Assembly: GCF_017894385.1 (NCBI RefSeq)
Contig: NZ_CP059560.1
Coordinates: 5,278,501-5,342,500 of the forward strand
Direction: 5' to 3'
Source: Aromatoleum petrolei
GTDB taxonomy: Bacteria; Pseudomonadota; Gammaproteobacteria; Burkholderiales; Rhodocyclaceae
DNA length: 64,000 nucleotides
A program made the translations under genes and the position numbers. The notes beneath the pieces are model-generated. The model was given only the letters and a program-made list of their open reading frames with translations. It searched no databases and had not been told where the DNA came from. This document shows positions 42,086-52,750 of the stretch, in pieces; position 1 is the stretch's first letter, and each line of letters begins with the position of its first letter.

Positions 42086-45000
42086 GATGACGTGCTCCTT
42101 CTGCGTCATAGAAGACCGGGCTCACGACCTCGGCCGCATGCACCCGGCCGTCGGCCATCGGCAGATAAACGGTTTGACCCAGGCGCTGGCTGCCGCCCTT
42201 GACGACCGCGAGCGCGAACGAGTGGCCCAGCGTGGGACTGAAGTAACTGGAGGTGACGTGCCCGACCATCGGCATCGGGATCCTGATCTCCTTCTCCAGC
42301 ACGATCTGCGCGCCTTCATCCAGCACGAGCTGCGGGTCGAGCGGCTTGAGGCCGACGAGCTGCTTGCGATCCTCGCGTTTCGTGTCCGGGCGCGTGAGCG
42401 CGCGCCGCCCGATCCATGAGAAGGGCTTCTTGTAGCCCACGCACCACTGCATCCCGAGGTCCTCCGGCGTCATCGAGCCGTCGGTCTCCTGGCCGACGAT
42501 GATGAAGCCCTTCTCCGCGCGCAGCACGTGCATGGTCTCGGTGCCGTAGGGGGTCAGACCGTACTTCGCGCCCTTGTCGAAGAGCGCCTTCCACACGTGC
42601 ACCGCGTGGTTGGCCTGCACGTTGATCTCGAACGACAGCTCGCCGGTGAAGGAGATGCGGAAGACGCGCGCCGGCACCCCTGCCACCGTACCGGCACGCC
42701 AGTCCATGAACTTGAAGTTGTCCTTGGAGAGGTCGATGTCGTCGGTGAGCTCGGCCAGCAGCTTGCGCGCGTTGGGGCCGTTGATCGCCATCGCCGCCCA
42801 GTGGTCGGTCACCGAGTTGAAGTACACCTCCAGCTCCGGCCACTCGGTCTGGTGCCACAGCTCCATCCAGTCGAGCACCGCGGCGGCGCCGCCGGTGGTG
42901 GTGGTCATGTGGAAGTGGTTCTCGGCGATGCAGGCGGTGACGCCGTCGTCCATCACCATGCCGTCGTCCTTGCACATGAGGCCGTAGCGGCACTTGCCGA
43001 CGTCGAGCTTGGTCCACGCGTTAGTGTAGATGCGGTTGAGGAACTCGCGCGCGTCCTTGCCCTGGATCTCGATCTTGCCCAGCGTCGAGGCGTCGAGGAT
43101 GCCGACGCCTTCGCGCACGGCGCGGCACTCGCGCTGCACCGCCTGGTGCATGGTCTCGTTGCCCTGCGGGAAGTACCACGGGCGCATCCACTGGCCCACT
43201 TCCTCGAACTTCGCACCATGCTCGACGTGCCAGGCGTGCAGCGCGGTGAACCGGCGCGGGTCGAAGAACTCGCGGCAGTGGCGGCCGGCGATGGCGCCGA
43301 AGGTGATCGGCGTGTAGTTCGGGCGGAACACCGTGGTGCCGGTCTGCGGGATGGTCTGCTTGAGGCAGCGCGCCGCGATGGCCATGCCGTTGATGTTGCC
43401 GAGCTTGCCCTGGTCGGTGCCGAAGCCCATGCCGGTGTAGCGCTTGACGTGCTCGATCGACTCGAAACCCTCACGCGTGGCGAGTTCGATGCCGGCCGCG
43501 GTGACGTCGTTCTGCGGATCGACGAACTGCTTCGGGGCGCGCATCGCGGGTTTCACGTGCGGCACCTGGTAGAGCGCCGCGGCCTTGCCTTCGCGCACCT
43601 TGGCGACCTTGGGCAGTGCGGGGGTTTCGATCTGGAAGCCGGTGCGCTGGGCGGCAGCCGTGCCGGCCGCGGCGCCGTCGGCGAGCGCGTCGCCGAGCGC
43701 ACCCTTGCCGTGCACGCCGCCCACCGGGGTCATGCCGGGCACCTTGCCGGGCACGAAGCCGAGGAGATCGTCGCGCCACTCGGGGCGGGCGCCGGTGTGC
43801 GCCGCCAGATGCACGACCGGGCTGTAGCCGCCGGAACTGGCGAGGGTGTCGCACGACAGCGTCTCGACGCGGCCCGTGACGCGGAATGAACCGATGTCGA
43901 TGCGGGCGACGAGCGCGCCGGAGACGCGCTTCTTGCCCTGCGCCTCGATCACCGCGCTGCCGGGGATGATGCGGATGTTGCGCGACCGCGCCTCGGTGAC
44001 GAGGTCGCCGTCCGGGTGCTCGCGCGCATCGACGATCGCGACCACTTCGCGGCCGGCATCAATCCAGTCGAGCGCGGCGCGGTAGGCGTGGTCGTTCGCG
44101 GTCGACAGCACCAGACGGCGGCCCGGCGCGACGGCGTAGCGGCGGATGTAGGTCGACACGGCGCCCGCCACCATGCAGCCCGGCACGTCGTTGTTGGCGA
44201 AGACGAGCGGACGCTCGTGGGTCCCGGTGGCGAGGATCACTTCACCGGCGCGCACGCGGTGCATGCGCGCGCGCACCTGGCGGCGGCCGTTCACGCTCGG
44301 CGCGAGGTCGGCGAGGTGTTCGGTGCGGCGCTCGTGCAGGGTCACGAAGTTGTGATCGTGGTAGCCGTTGGCGGTGGTGCGCGGCAGGATCAGCACGTCG
44401 GGCAGGGTCGCCAGTTCCGCGAGCACGGAGGCGACCCAGGCGGAAGCCGGACGGCCGTCGATGAGCTCGCGCGAATCGAGGAGCGAGCCGCCCATCTCTT
44501 CCTGCTCGTCGCACAGGATCACGCGCGCGCCGGAACGGCCGGCTGCCAGCGCGGCCGCCAGACCCGCGGGACCGGCGCCGATCACCAGCACGTCGCAGTG
44601 ACGGTTGATGTGGTCGTAGATGTCCGGATCCTTCTCCTTGGGCACGCGTCCGAGGCCCGCGGCCTTGCGGATGTACTTCTCGTACTTCGGCCACATCGAG
44701 GCGGGCGCCATGAAGGTCTTGTAGTAGAAGCCCGGCGGCATGAACTTGCCGCCCACGCTGCCGATCACGCCCATGAGATCGCGCTCGACGTTCGGCCAGC
44801 CGTTGGTGCTCGCGGCGACCAGCCCGCCGTAGAGCGCCTGTTGCGTGGCGCGCACGTTGGGCACCTGGCCGGCTTCGGTCGCGCCCAGTTGCATGATCGC
44901 ATTCGGCTCCTCGGCGCCGGCGGCGACGATGCCGCGCGGGCGGGAGTACTTGAAACTGCGGCCCACGACATCGACGCCGTTGGCGAGCAGGGCCGAGGCG

Positions 45001-45107
45001 AGCGTGTCGCCGGCGAAGCCCTGGTAGTCGACGCCGTTGAAGGTGAAGCGCAGCGGGCGGCTGCGGTCGATGCGCCCGCCGGTGCCGAGACGATTCTGCT
45101 GGCTCAT
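42078..45107 (-). CDS. soxA: Sarcosine oxidase alpha subunit
   Basis: A 1009-residue subunit. An N-terminal ferredoxin-like domain (LRFTFNGVDYQGFAGDTLAS) precedes an NAD/FAD-binding Rossmann region (VLVIGAGPAGLAAALAAGRS near 174). A C-terminal GcvT/aminomethyltransferase-like domain from about residue 620 binds tetrahydrofolate. The complex demethylates sarcosine to glycine, giving H2O2 and formaldehyde or 5,10-methylene-THF. The start ATG 45107 overlaps the soxD stop by 4 bases. Confidence 0.95.
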   Translation of the reverse strand: MSQQNRLGTGGRIDRSRPLRFTFNGVDYQGFAGDTLASALLANGVDVVGRSFKYSRPRGIVAAGAEEPNAIMQLGATEAGQVPNVRATQQALYGGLVAASTNGWPNVERDLMGVIGSVGGKFMPPGFYYKTFMAPASMWPKYEKYIRKAAGLGRVPKEKDPDIYDHINRHCDVLVIGAGPAGLAAALAAGRSGARVILCDEQEEMGGSLLDSRELIDGRPASAWVASVLAELATLPDVLILPRTTANGYHDHNFVTLHERRTEHLADLAPSVNGRRQVRARMHRVRAGEVILATGTHERPLVFANNDVPGCMVAGAVSTYIRRYAVAPGRRLVLSTANDHAYRAALDWIDAGREVVAIVDAREHPDGDLVTEARSRNIRIIPGSAVIEAQGKKRVSGALVARIDIGSFRVTGRVETLSCDTLASSGGYSPVVHLAAHTGARPEWRDDLLGFVPGKVPGMTPVGGVHGKGALGDALADGAAAGTAAAQRTGFQIETPALPKVAKVREGKAAALYQVPHVKPAMRAPKQFVDPQNDVTAAGIELATREGFESIEHVKRYTGMGFGTDQGKLGNINGMAIAARCLKQTIPQTGTTVFRPNYTPITFGAIAGRHCREFFDPRRFTALHAWHVEHGAKFEEVGQWMRPWYFPQGNETMHQAVQRECRAVREGVGILDASTLGKIEIQGKDAREFLNRIYTNAWTKLDVGKCRYGLMCKDDGMVMDDGVTACIAENHFHMTTTTGGAAAVLDWMELWHQTEWPELEVYFNSVTDHWAAMAINGPNARKLLAELTDDIDLSKDNFKFMDWRAGTVAGVPARVFRISFTGELSFEINVQANHAVHVWKALFDKGAKYGLTPYGTETMHVLRAEKGFIIVGQETDGSMTPEDLGMQWCVGYKKPFSWIGRRALTRPDTKREDRKQLVGLKPLDPQLVLDEGAQIVLEKEIRIPMPMVGHVTSSYFSPTLGHSFALAVVKGGSQRLGQTVYLPMADGRVHAAEVVSPVFYDAEGARHHV

Positions 45108-45403
45108 TTGGCCGCTCCTTTGTCAGCGGTGACCGAGGGCTTCTGGCCGACCTTGTAGGTTTCGAGGATCTGGTAGCTCACGGTGTCGCGCGTGACGTTG
45201 AAGAACTTGCGGCAACCGGCGGCGTGGTACCACAGCTCGTGGTGCAGGCCGCGCGGGTTCTTGCGGAAGAAGAGGTAGTTGCCCCAGTCCTCGTCGCTCG
45301 TCGCTTCCGGTTCCACCGGGCGGGCGATGTGGGCCTCGCCCTTGGGGCGGAATTCTTCTTCCTCGCGGGTTTCCGCGCAGTGCGGGCAGTAGATGTGCAG
45401 CAT
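45104..45403 (-). CDS. soxD: Sarcosine oxidase delta subunit
   Basis: A 99-residue zinc-binding subunit beginning MLHIYCPHCAETREEEEFRP. The CPHC knuckle is completed by YHAAGCRKFFNVTRDT. Length and motifs match SoxD. ATG 45403 has a GGAGGAGCAGGA ribosome site. The stop overlaps soxA (ATGA), and soxB lies 16 bases upstream. Confidence 0.93.
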   Translation of the reverse strand: MLHIYCPHCAETREEEEFRPKGEAHIARPVEPEATSDEDWGNYLFFRKNPRGLHHELWYHAAGCRKFFNVTRDTVSYQILETYKVGQKPSVTADKGAAK

Positions 45404-45419
45404 GGTGTCCTGCTCCTCC

Positions 45420-46670
45420 TCAGTGCGCGACGCCCGCGGCGCCGTGTTCGTCGATGAGTTTGCCGCTGATGAAGCGGTCGATGGAGAACGGCGCGGCGAG
45501 CGGATGCGCCTTGCCCGCGGCGAGCGTCGCCGCAAAGACGTTCCCGGAACCGGGGGTGGCCTTGAAGCCGCCCGTGCCCCAGCCGCAGTTGAAGAACAGG
45601 CCGCCGACGGGCGTGGCCGAGATGATCGGACAGGCGTCCGGGCAGGTATCGACGATGCCGCCCCACTGGCGGTTCATGCGCACGCGCGAGAACATCGGGA
45701 ACATCTCGACGATGGCCTGCAGCGTGTGCTCGATGGTCGCGTAGCTGCCGCGCTGGCCGTAGCCGTTGTAGCCGTCGATGCCGGCGCCGATGACGAGGTC
45801 GCCCTTGTCCGACTGGCTGACGTAGCCGTGCACCTTGTTCGACATCACGACGGTGTCGAGGATGGGCTTCATCGGCTCGGACACCAGCGCCTGCAGCGGG
45901 TGCGATTCGATCGGCAGCTGGAAACCCGCCATCTTGGCGAGCACGCCGGAGTTGCCGGCAGTCACGACCCCCACCGTGTCGGCGGCGATGAAGCCGCGGG
46001 TCGTCTCGACGCCCAGCACCTTGTTGCCGTTCTTGCGGATGCCGGTGACTTCGGTCTGCTGCAGGAGATCCACGCCCAGCGCATCGGCGCCGCGCGCAAA
46101 GCCCCAGGCCACCGCGTCATGGCGGGCGACGCCGCCGCGCGGCTGCCACGAGGCGCCCATGATCGGGTAACGCGTGTTCTTCGAGCAGTCCATGATCGGC
46201 ACGATCTCCTGGATCTGCTTCACGTCCAGCACCTCACCGTCGATGCCGTTGAGGCGGTTGGCGTTCACGCGCCGGTGGATGTCGCGCATGTCCTGCAGCG
46301 TGTGGCCGAGGTTCATCACGCCGCGCTGGGAGTACATGACGTTGTAGTTGAGATCCTGCGACAGGCCTTCCCACAGCTTCATCGCGTGCTCGTACAGCCA
46401 CGCGGCCTCGTCCCACAGGTAGTTCGAGCGCACGATGGTGGTGTTGCGCGCGGTGTTGCCGCCGCCGAGCCAGCCCTTCTCGACCACCGCGACGTTGGTG
46501 ATGCCGTGTTCCTTGGCGAGGTAGTAGGCGGTCGCGAGCCCATGGCCGCCGCCGCCGACGACGATCACGTCGTACTTCTTCTTCGGCGTCGGATTGCGCC
46601 AGGCGCGCTGCCAGTTCTCATGGTAGCTGAGCGCGTGCTTGACGAGCCCGAATCCTGAGTAATGCTGCAT
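45420..46670 (-). CDS. soxB: Sarcosine oxidase beta subunit
   Basis: A 416-residue flavoprotein of the DAO family with the dinucleotide fold [20 protein letters not shown] at 33-52. The segment [18 protein letters not shown] contains the His that in SoxB carries covalent FMN. The C-terminus is [20 protein letters not shown]. It oxidises sarcosine at the non-covalent FAD and passes electrons to FMN. ATG 46670 has a GGAGATAAC ribosome site. It follows sdaA by 18 bases. Confidence 0.95.
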   Translation of the reverse strand: MQHYSGFGLVKHALSYHENWQRAWRNPTPKKKYDVIVVGGGGHGLATAYYLAKEHGITNVAVVEKGWLGGGNTARNTTIVRSNYLWDEAAWLYEHAMKLWEGLSQDLNYNVMYSQRGVMNLGHTLQDMRDIHRRVNANRLNGIDGEVLDVKQIQEIVPIMDCSKNTRYPIMGASWQPRGGVARHDAVAWGFARGADALGVDLLQQTEVTGIRKNGNKVLGVETTRGFIAADTVGVVTAGNSGVLAKMAGFQLPIESHPLQALVSEPMKPILDTVVMSNKVHGYVSQSDKGDLVIGAGIDGYNGYGQRGSYATIEHTLQAIVEMFPMFSRVRMNRQWGGIVDTCPDACPIISATPVGGLFFNCGWGTGGFKATPGSGNVFAATLAAGKAHPLAAPFSIDRFISGKLIDEHGAAGVAH

Positions 46671-46688
46671 GATGTTATCTCCTCGTCT

Positions 46689-48068
46689 TCAGCATTCGAT
46701 GACGTTCACGGCGAGTCCCCCGCGCGACGTCTCCTTGTATTTGTCCTTCATGTCGCGCCCGGTCTCGCGCATGGTCTTGATCACCTTGTCGAGCGACACG
46801 AAGTGCTTGCCGTCACCGCGCAGCGCCATGCGCGCAGCGTTGATCGCCTTGATCGAGCCCATCGCGTTGCGCTCGATGCACGGCACCTGCACCAGTCCCC
46901 CGACCGGATCGCAGGTGAGCCCGAGGTTGTGCTCCATGCCGATCTCGGCGGCGTTCTCGACCTGCTCGGGGGTGCCGCCCATCACTTCGGCCAAGGCGCC
47001 CGCCGCCATCGAGCACGCCACCCCGACCTCGCCCTGGCAGCCGACCTCGGCGCCGGAGATGGAGGCGTTCTCCTTGAAGAGGATGCCGATCGCGGCGGCG
47101 GTCGCAAGAAAGCGCACGACGCCGTCCTCGGTCGCGCCGGGGATGAAGCGGTAGTAGTAGTGCAGCACCGCCGGGATGATGCCGGCCGCGCCGTTGGTGG
47201 GCGCGGTGACGATGCGCCCGCCCGCGGCGTTCTCTTCATTGACGGCGAGCGCGTAGAGGTTCACCCAGTCCATCGTCGTGAGCGGATCGCGCAGGCTCGC
47301 CTCGGGCGTGCCGGAGAGCTTGCGGTGCATCTCCGCCGCACGGCGCTTGACCTTCATGCCACCGGGGAGCGTCCCTTCGACCTCGCAGCCGCGGCGCACG
47401 CAGGCCTGCATCACCTTCCAGATGTGCAGCAGGCCGTTCCTCGTCTCGGCTTCGCTCCTCCACGCCTTCTCGTTCTCCAGCATCAGCTGGCTGATGGAGA
47501 GTTCATTGACCGCGCACTGGGTCAGGAGCTGGTCGGCGCTGTGAAAGGGGTACGGCAGCTCGGTCGCGTCCTCGACGATGCGGTCCGCACCCGCGGCCTC
47601 CTCGTTGACGACGAAGCCGCCGCCCACCGAGTAGTACACCTTGCTCGCGAGCTCCGCCTCGCCCTCGCCGAAGGCCATCAGGCGCAGGCCGTTGGGGTGG
47701 TAGGGGAGCGTCTGGCGGCGCAGGAAGACGAGATCGGTCTTCTCGCAGTAGTCCACCGGGTGGAGGCCCAGCACCGTCAGGCGCTTGCCCTCGCGGATGC
47801 GCGCGAGCCGGGCATCGATGGTGTCGGGGTCGACCAGATCGGGCGCCTCCCCTTCCAGGCCCAGCAGCACCGCCTTGTCGCTGCCGTGGCCCTTGCCGGT
47901 CGCCCCCAGCGAGCCGTAGAGCTCGGCGCGGATGCGGCGCACGCGCGGCAGCAGCCCCTCGTCCTTGAGGCCGGACGCAAAGGTCAGAGCGGCACGCATG
48001 GGCCCCACGGTGTGGGAACTGGACGGGCCGATCCCGACCTTGAACATCTCGAATACGCTGATCGCCAT
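46689..48068 (-). CDS. sdaA: L-serine ammonia-lyase (4Fe-4S type)
   Basis: A 459-residue L-serine dehydratase that deaminates serine to pyruvate. It has the beta domain opening [20 protein letters not shown] with VGPMRAA and the alpha domain Cys ligands in [40 protein letters not shown] and elsewhere. ATG 48068 gives the family N-terminus. It lies between glyA and soxB, so glycine from sarcosine can be converted to serine and then pyruvate. Confidence 0.94.
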   Translation of the reverse strand: MAISVFEMFKVGIGPSSSHTVGPMRAALTFASGLKDEGLLPRVRRIRAELYGSLGATGKGHGSDKAVLLGLEGEAPDLVDPDTIDARLARIREGKRLTVLGLHPVDYCEKTDLVFLRRQTLPYHPNGLRLMAFGEGEAELASKVYYSVGGGFVVNEEAAGADRIVEDATELPYPFHSADQLLTQCAVNELSISQLMLENEKAWRSEAETRNGLLHIWKVMQACVRRGCEVEGTLPGGMKVKRRAAEMHRKLSGTPEASLRDPLTTMDWVNLYALAVNEENAAGGRIVTAPTNGAAGIIPAVLHYYYRFIPGATEDGVVRFLATAAAIGILFKENASISGAEVGCQGEVGVACSMAAGALAEVMGGTPEQVENAAEIGMEHNLGLTCDPVGGLVQVPCIERNAMGSIKAINAARMALRGDGKHFVSLDKVIKTMRETGRDMKDKYKETSRGGLAVNVIEC

Positions 48069-48090
48069 GGCGTGTCGCTCCGGGGGCCGA

Positions 48091-49353
48091 TCAGCGGGTG
48101 GCCGGATAGACCGGGAAGCGCGCACACAAGGCCTTCGCCTTCTCGCGCACGGCGGCGATCACGGACTGGTCGTCAATGTGGTCGAGCACGTCGCAGATCC
48201 AGTGCGTGAGTTCCTTGGCCTCGGCTTCCTGCAGGCCGCGCGTGGTGATCGCCGGCGTGCCGATGCGGATGCCGCTGGTGACGAAGGGCGATTGCGGGTC
48301 GTTGGGCACGGCGTTCTTGTTCACGGTGATGTGCGCCGCACCGAGGGCCGCGTCGGCCTGCTTGCCGGTGAGGCCCTTGTCGACGAGATCGACGAGGAAG
48401 AGGTGGTCGTCGGTGCCGCCCGAGACGATCTTGTAGCCGCGCTCCATGAAGACGCCCGCCATCGTCCGCGCGTTCTTCAGCACCTGCTGCTGGTAGGCGC
48501 GAAACTCGGGCTGCAGCGCTTCCTTGAGCGCGACCGCCTTCCCCGCGATGACGTGCATCAGCGGGCCGCCCTGGATGCCGGGGAAGACGACCGCGTTGAG
48601 CTTCTTCTCGAGATCCGGGTTGGACCGCGCGAGGATCAGGCCGCCGCGCGGGCCGCGCAGGGTCTTGTGGGTGGTGGTGGTGACGACGTCGGCGAAGGGG
48701 ATGGGGTTGGGATACAGGCCGGCGGCGACGAGGCCCGCGACGTGGGCCATGTCGACGAAGAGGTACGCACCGACCTGGTCGGCGATCTCGCGGAAGCGCT
48801 GCCAGTCGACCACGCGCGAGTACGCGGAGAAGCCTGCGACGATCATCTTCGGCTTGTGCTCCTTCGCCAGCGCCTCGACCTGGGCGTAGTCGATCTCGCC
48901 GGTTGCCTCATCGAGGCCATACTGGATGGCGTTGTAGAGCTTGCCGGAGAAGTTCACCTTGGCGCCGTGCGTGAGGTGCCCGCCGTGCGCGAGGCTCATG
49001 CCGAGCACGGTGTCGTGCGGCTCCAGGAGCGCCATGTACACCGCGGCGTTGGCCTGCGAGCCCGAGTGCGGCTGCACATTGGCGTAGTCCGCACCGAAGA
49101 GGAGCTTGGCGCGGTCGATCGCCAGCTGCTCGACCACATCGACGTGCTCGCAGCCGCCGTAGTAGCGCTTGGCCGGATAGCCCTCGGCGTACTTGTTGGT
49201 GAGCACGCTGCCCTGCGCTTCCAGCACGCGCGGGCTGGTGTAGTTCTCGGAAGCGATCAGCTCGATGTGCGATTCCTGGCGCTCGAACTCGCCCTCCATC
49301 GCCGCCTGCAGCTCGTCGTCGAAATCGGCAATGCGGTCGGTCAGTGCAAACAT
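48091..49353 (-). CDS. glyA: Serine hydroxymethyltransferase
   Basis: A 420-residue PLP enzyme. The PLP-binding Lys is in [20 protein letters not shown], and [20 protein letters not shown] and [15 protein letters not shown] are standard SHMT motifs. It interconverts glycine plus methylene-THF with serine plus THF. As head of the sox operon it is probably a catabolic copy that uses the methylene-THF made by SoxABDG. ATG 49353 has a GAGGAGACAGG ribosome site. No regulator of sarcosine catabolism is adjacent. Confidence 0.95.
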   Translation of the reverse strand: MFALTDRIADFDDELQAAMEGEFERQESHIELIASENYTSPRVLEAQGSVLTNKYAEGYPAKRYYGGCEHVDVVEQLAIDRAKLLFGADYANVQPHSGSQANAAVYMALLEPHDTVLGMSLAHGGHLTHGAKVNFSGKLYNAIQYGLDEATGEIDYAQVEALAKEHKPKMIVAGFSAYSRVVDWQRFREIADQVGAYLFVDMAHVAGLVAAGLYPNPIPFADVVTTTTHKTLRGPRGGLILARSNPDLEKKLNAVVFPGIQGGPLMHVIAGKAVALKEALQPEFRAYQQQVLKNARTMAGVFMERGYKIVSGGTDDHLFLVDLVDKGLTGKQADAALGAAHITVNKNAVPNDPQSPFVTSGIRIGTPAITTRGLQEAEAKELTHWICDVLDHIDDQSVIAAVREKAKALCARFPVYPATR

Positions 49354-49548
49354 GGGTCCTGTCTCCTCGGGTATGTCGCCACCGTTTCCGGTGGCAGCCG
49401 CAACGGATGGCGGCTTCATGGGAGGAGATGTTAGGAATTCCGTCGATGGGACTTTTGCCTGTATCCGTCACGCGTTTGCTTGTTACGGACCGACACGACT
49501 AAACGCCTGCATGCGCCAGGCAATAGCACTTGCGAAGTGCGCCGCGGC

Positions 49549-52443
49549 TTACGATCCTGTCGGGGCGATCAGACGTGCGGTGTTACGCGCGAGGAATTCG
49601 GCGAACTCGTCGGGCGGCACTGGCCTCCCGAAAAAATAGCCTTGAGCCTCCTCGCAACCAAGGGCGACGAGTTGCTCGACGAGAAGAGCGCGCTCTACAC
49701 CTTCCGCAATCGTGCGCAGGCCGAGCCCATGGGCCATCTGCACGATCGCACGCACCAGCGCGCAGCTGTCGGCATTCGAGTCCATGTCGCGCACGAAGGA
49801 TTGGTCGATCTTGAGTTTATCGAACGCAAAACGCTTCAAATAGGCGAGATTGGAATAGCCGGTTCCGAAATCGTCGATCGACAGCTTCAATCCCAGTGAC
49901 TTGAGCTGGGTCACCGTGCGCGATACGGTTTCGGCATCGCCGATCAGGATGGACTCGGTCACTTCCAATTCGAGAAAGCGCGCATCGAGGCCGCTCTCGC
50001 GCAGCGCATCCGTCACCGTTTCGACGAGATCACCGTGTCGGAACTGCACCACCGACAGATTCACCGCAACCACGATGGGCGGGAGCCCATCTCGCTGCCA
50101 CGCGGCGGCCTGGCGGCAGGCTTCGCGCAATACCCATGTGCCGATCGGCACGATGAGACCGCTATCCTCGGCAAGCGGGATGAAGCGCGCAGGCAAGACG
50201 AGACCAAGCTCAGGATGCTCCCAGCGGACAAGGGCCTCTGCTCCGATCACCGCGCCGGTCAGCAGGTCGAGTTGCGGCTGGAAATGGAGCCGGAGTTCCC
50301 CGCGTCCGATCGCCGTGCGCAGCCTGGCGAGTAGGCGCATGCGCTCGAGCGCATCGGCCTGCATGCTGGATTCGAAGAAACGGTAGGTATTGCGGCCGGC
50401 GGCCTTCGCGACGTAGGTCGCCGTGTCCGCATTCTTGAACAATGTGTCGAAATCCGCCCCATCACGCGGAAACATCGACACGCCGATCGACACGGTACTC
50501 ACGAGCTCGTGCATCTCGACCACCACCGGTCGAGCGAACTCGACGAGCACCTGCTGCACGAACTGCGCGGGTGCTGAATCGTCGGCAACGTCTTCGACGA
50601 GGATCAGGAATTCGTCGCCGCCGAATCGGCAGGAGCAACATTCGTCCATGCCCAGTTTCCGGACCCGCGCGCCGATCTCCCGCAGCAGGCCGTCTCCGAC
50701 GACGTGCCCGAGTGTGTCGTTGATGACCTTGAAATTGTCCAGATCCAGATGCACGAGCGCACACGCACGCTGCGCCTGTTGCGCACGCTGCAGCGCGGCG
50801 CGGGCGTACTCTTCGAACAGCAGCCTGTTGGGCAGGCCGGTGAGTTGGTCGTAGTGGGCGAGATGCTCGATCCGCGCGACGGCGGCCTTGCGTTCCGTGA
50901 TGTCACGCACGAAGCTGAAGTAGCACGGCGCAACCGGGTGGTTCACATAGTTGACACTGACCTCGATATCCCGCACCGAGCCATCGGCGCGGCGCCAGCG
51001 GCTGTCGAAACGCGCCGAGCCGGCACGCGCGATCCGCTCCAGTTCCACGCGTAGCGCCCGCTCGTCGTAGACCGCCTCCACGTCCGCCAGACGCATCGCA
51101 AGCAGTTGCTCGCGCGTGTAACCGCTCAGTGCGCAGGTCGCATCGTTCACCTCGATGAAGCGCCCCTCGGGGTCGAGCACGACGAGCGCATCCATCGAGG
51201 TTCGCAGCATCATGGCGTGACGCGCCTCCGCGAGGCGCAGTTCGGTTACATCGGTGAGGATGGCCCCTGTGCCATTGAGGTGCCCGTCGTCGTCGAAGAC
51301 CGGAAAGCGCACGGTCTCGAAGATCCGGTCGACCTGACCGGCAACAATCGACTCGACCATCACGAGCGGCTCGACACGGTCGCGGACCTGCGCATCATGG
51401 TTGTCGAGCTTTCGGGCAACCGCCTCCGGAAGCAGTTCGTAGACGGTACGGCCAATCATCTCGTCGCGCGACCGCCCGGCGAAACGTTCGAAGGCACGAT
51501 TGACGAGGGTGTAACGCCCCGAGGCATCCTTCAACACCGAGATCGCCGGCGAGTTCTCGAGAAATGCGCGATTGAGCGCCTGACTCGCGCGCAGGCTCGC
51601 CGTGCGTTCGGCGACCTCGGATTCGAGATTCAATTCGCGCTGCCGCAGTTCGCGGAACAGCAGGTCAAAAGGCCGGATCAGCCCCGTGACGAGGACCGCG
51701 CGGTACAGGATCCACGCCGAAATGCCCAACAGGTAATGACCGATTTCGTTGGCGAAGCCGAATACGCTCACATAGCGCGTGAAGGCGAATTCCGTGATCC
51801 CGCCCGTCATCAGGGCACACAGCAGCAGGCGCATAACTCCGCGATCGAAATCCCTGCGCCGCCGATACATTGCGACTGCGGCGGCAGCGAAAACCCCCAC
51901 GATGATGAACTCGCTCACGACCTTGAACCGGGTCAGCCCCTGCCCCTCGATGAAACTGTCGGGGAAATGGCCCGTGAAGATCACCCCGCTCAGCGCCAGG
52001 CCGATCGCTCCGTAGCCGGTGAGCAGCAGGGACGACGGAATCGGTGCGCGCATCGCCAGAACGGCGAATAGAAAGGAGACGCTCTCGATGTAGCGGAAGG
52101 CGATCCAGAGCTGAGTCGGGAGGTTCGCGTCGTAGCCGGGGAACAAGGCCAGCCCGCGATAGCTCAGGGCGTGCAGGAGCTCCAGGCCGGCGACCGCGAG
52201 CGACGAGATCCCGATCACGCGCAGGAAGGTATTCCTGCTCCAGAACCGGCTGTGCCAGGCGAGGATAAAGATCCCGCCGAGAACCACGACACGCAGGATC
52301 TCGATCGCGGTGTGGAACAACACATAGTCGTAACGCGCGACCGCGTGAAACAGGAATAATGCGACCGCCACGCCGAGCAGATGCGCCGGGCTGGGCATGC
52401 CGGTCCGTTCGTGCGAATAGGAAGCGTCCTGCGTGTGGGCCAT
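49549..52443 (-). CDS. MASE3-like/PAS/PAS/GGDEF/EAL cyclic-di-GMP signalling protein
   Basis: A 964-residue membrane protein. Residues about 20-255 form seven or more hydrophobic segments like a MASE3 sensor. A short coiled coil (RELRQRELNLESEVAERTAS) follows, then two PAS domains (about 295-400 and 415-530). The GGDEF domain has GGDEF at 608-612 in FGGDEFLIL. The EAL domain has EAL at 736-738 in GAEALVRWEHP, plus DDFGTGYSNLAYLKRF and KIDQSFVRDM. Both catalytic motifs are intact, so it could make or degrade c-di-GMP. It lies divergent from the P450 gene. Confidence 0.9.
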   Translation of the reverse strand: MAHTQDASYSHERTGMPSPAHLLGVAVALFLFHAVARYDYVLFHTAIEILRVVVLGGIFILAWHSRFWSRNTFLRVIGISSLAVAGLELLHALSYRGLALFPGYDANLPTQLWIAFRYIESVSFLFAVLAMRAPIPSSLLLTGYGAIGLALSGVIFTGHFPDSFIEGQGLTRFKVVSEFIIVGVFAAAAVAMYRRRRDFDRGVMRLLLCALMTGGITEFAFTRYVSVFGFANEIGHYLLGISAWILYRAVLVTGLIRPFDLLFRELRQRELNLESEVAERTASLRASQALNRAFLENSPAISVLKDASGRYTLVNRAFERFAGRSRDEMIGRTVYELLPEAVARKLDNHDAQVRDRVEPLVMVESIVAGQVDRIFETVRFPVFDDDGHLNGTGAILTDVTELRLAEARHAMMLRTSMDALVVLDPEGRFIEVNDATCALSGYTREQLLAMRLADVEAVYDERALRVELERIARAGSARFDSRWRRADGSVRDIEVSVNYVNHPVAPCYFSFVRDITERKAAVARIEHLAHYDQLTGLPNRLLFEEYARAALQRAQQAQRACALVHLDLDNFKVINDTLGHVVGDGLLREIGARVRKLGMDECCSCRFGGDEFLILVEDVADDSAPAQFVQQVLVEFARPVVVEMHELVSTVSIGVSMFPRDGADFDTLFKNADTATYVAKAAGRNTYRFFESSMQADALERMRLLARLRTAIGRGELRLHFQPQLDLLTGAVIGAEALVRWEHPELGLVLPARFIPLAEDSGLIVPIGTWVLREACRQAAAWQRDGLPPIVVAVNLSVVQFRHGDLVETVTDALRESGLDARFLELEVTESILIGDAETVSRTVTQLKSLGLKLSIDDFGTGYSNLAYLKRFAFDKLKIDQSFVRDMDSNADSCALVRAIVQMAHGLGLRTIAEGVERALLVEQLVALGCEEAQGYFFGRPVPPDEFAEFLARNTARLIAPTGS

Positions 52444-52750
52444 CGCCGACCTACTCTCGCCGTTTTAGATGCGGTATATCGGATGCCAGTGAGATAGTGC
52501 CATCTTACCAGCCTGATGCCCCACGGCGGCCGAGTTCGACGATCGTCGTCGCCAAGATGCACCCGCTCGACGCCGTCACAATTGACAGACAATCACTCGC
52601 TCTCGGCCGGACGCCGGCGGGCGGACGTTAGAATGTATCGGCAAGCTGTTCGCGAATCGCCCTTTGGCGATGCGATCCGGATGGCACCGGCGGTTTTGTT
52701 TTAACGACCCGGGCATCGACCGACGTCGGCCAGGGGCGCAATGAGAGGGG
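52444..52750. other. Intergenic region before the P450 gene
   Basis: 307 bases between the divergent signalling gene and the P450 gene. A small 6-bp hairpin ATCGCC/GGCGAT with a CTTT loop lies at 52656-52671. No intact gene, repeat or clear promoter was recognised, though both divergent promoters should be here. Confidence 0.4.

Noticed and set aside
44016..45158. 380-residue plus-strand frame opposite soxA
   Set aside because: High-GC antisense shadow; composition is His/Arg/Gly/Ala-biased and no motif is seen.
46662..49434. Two long plus-strand frames (515 and 500 residues) opposite sdaA and glyA
   Set aside because: They mirror well-supported genes and have no ribosome site or motif.
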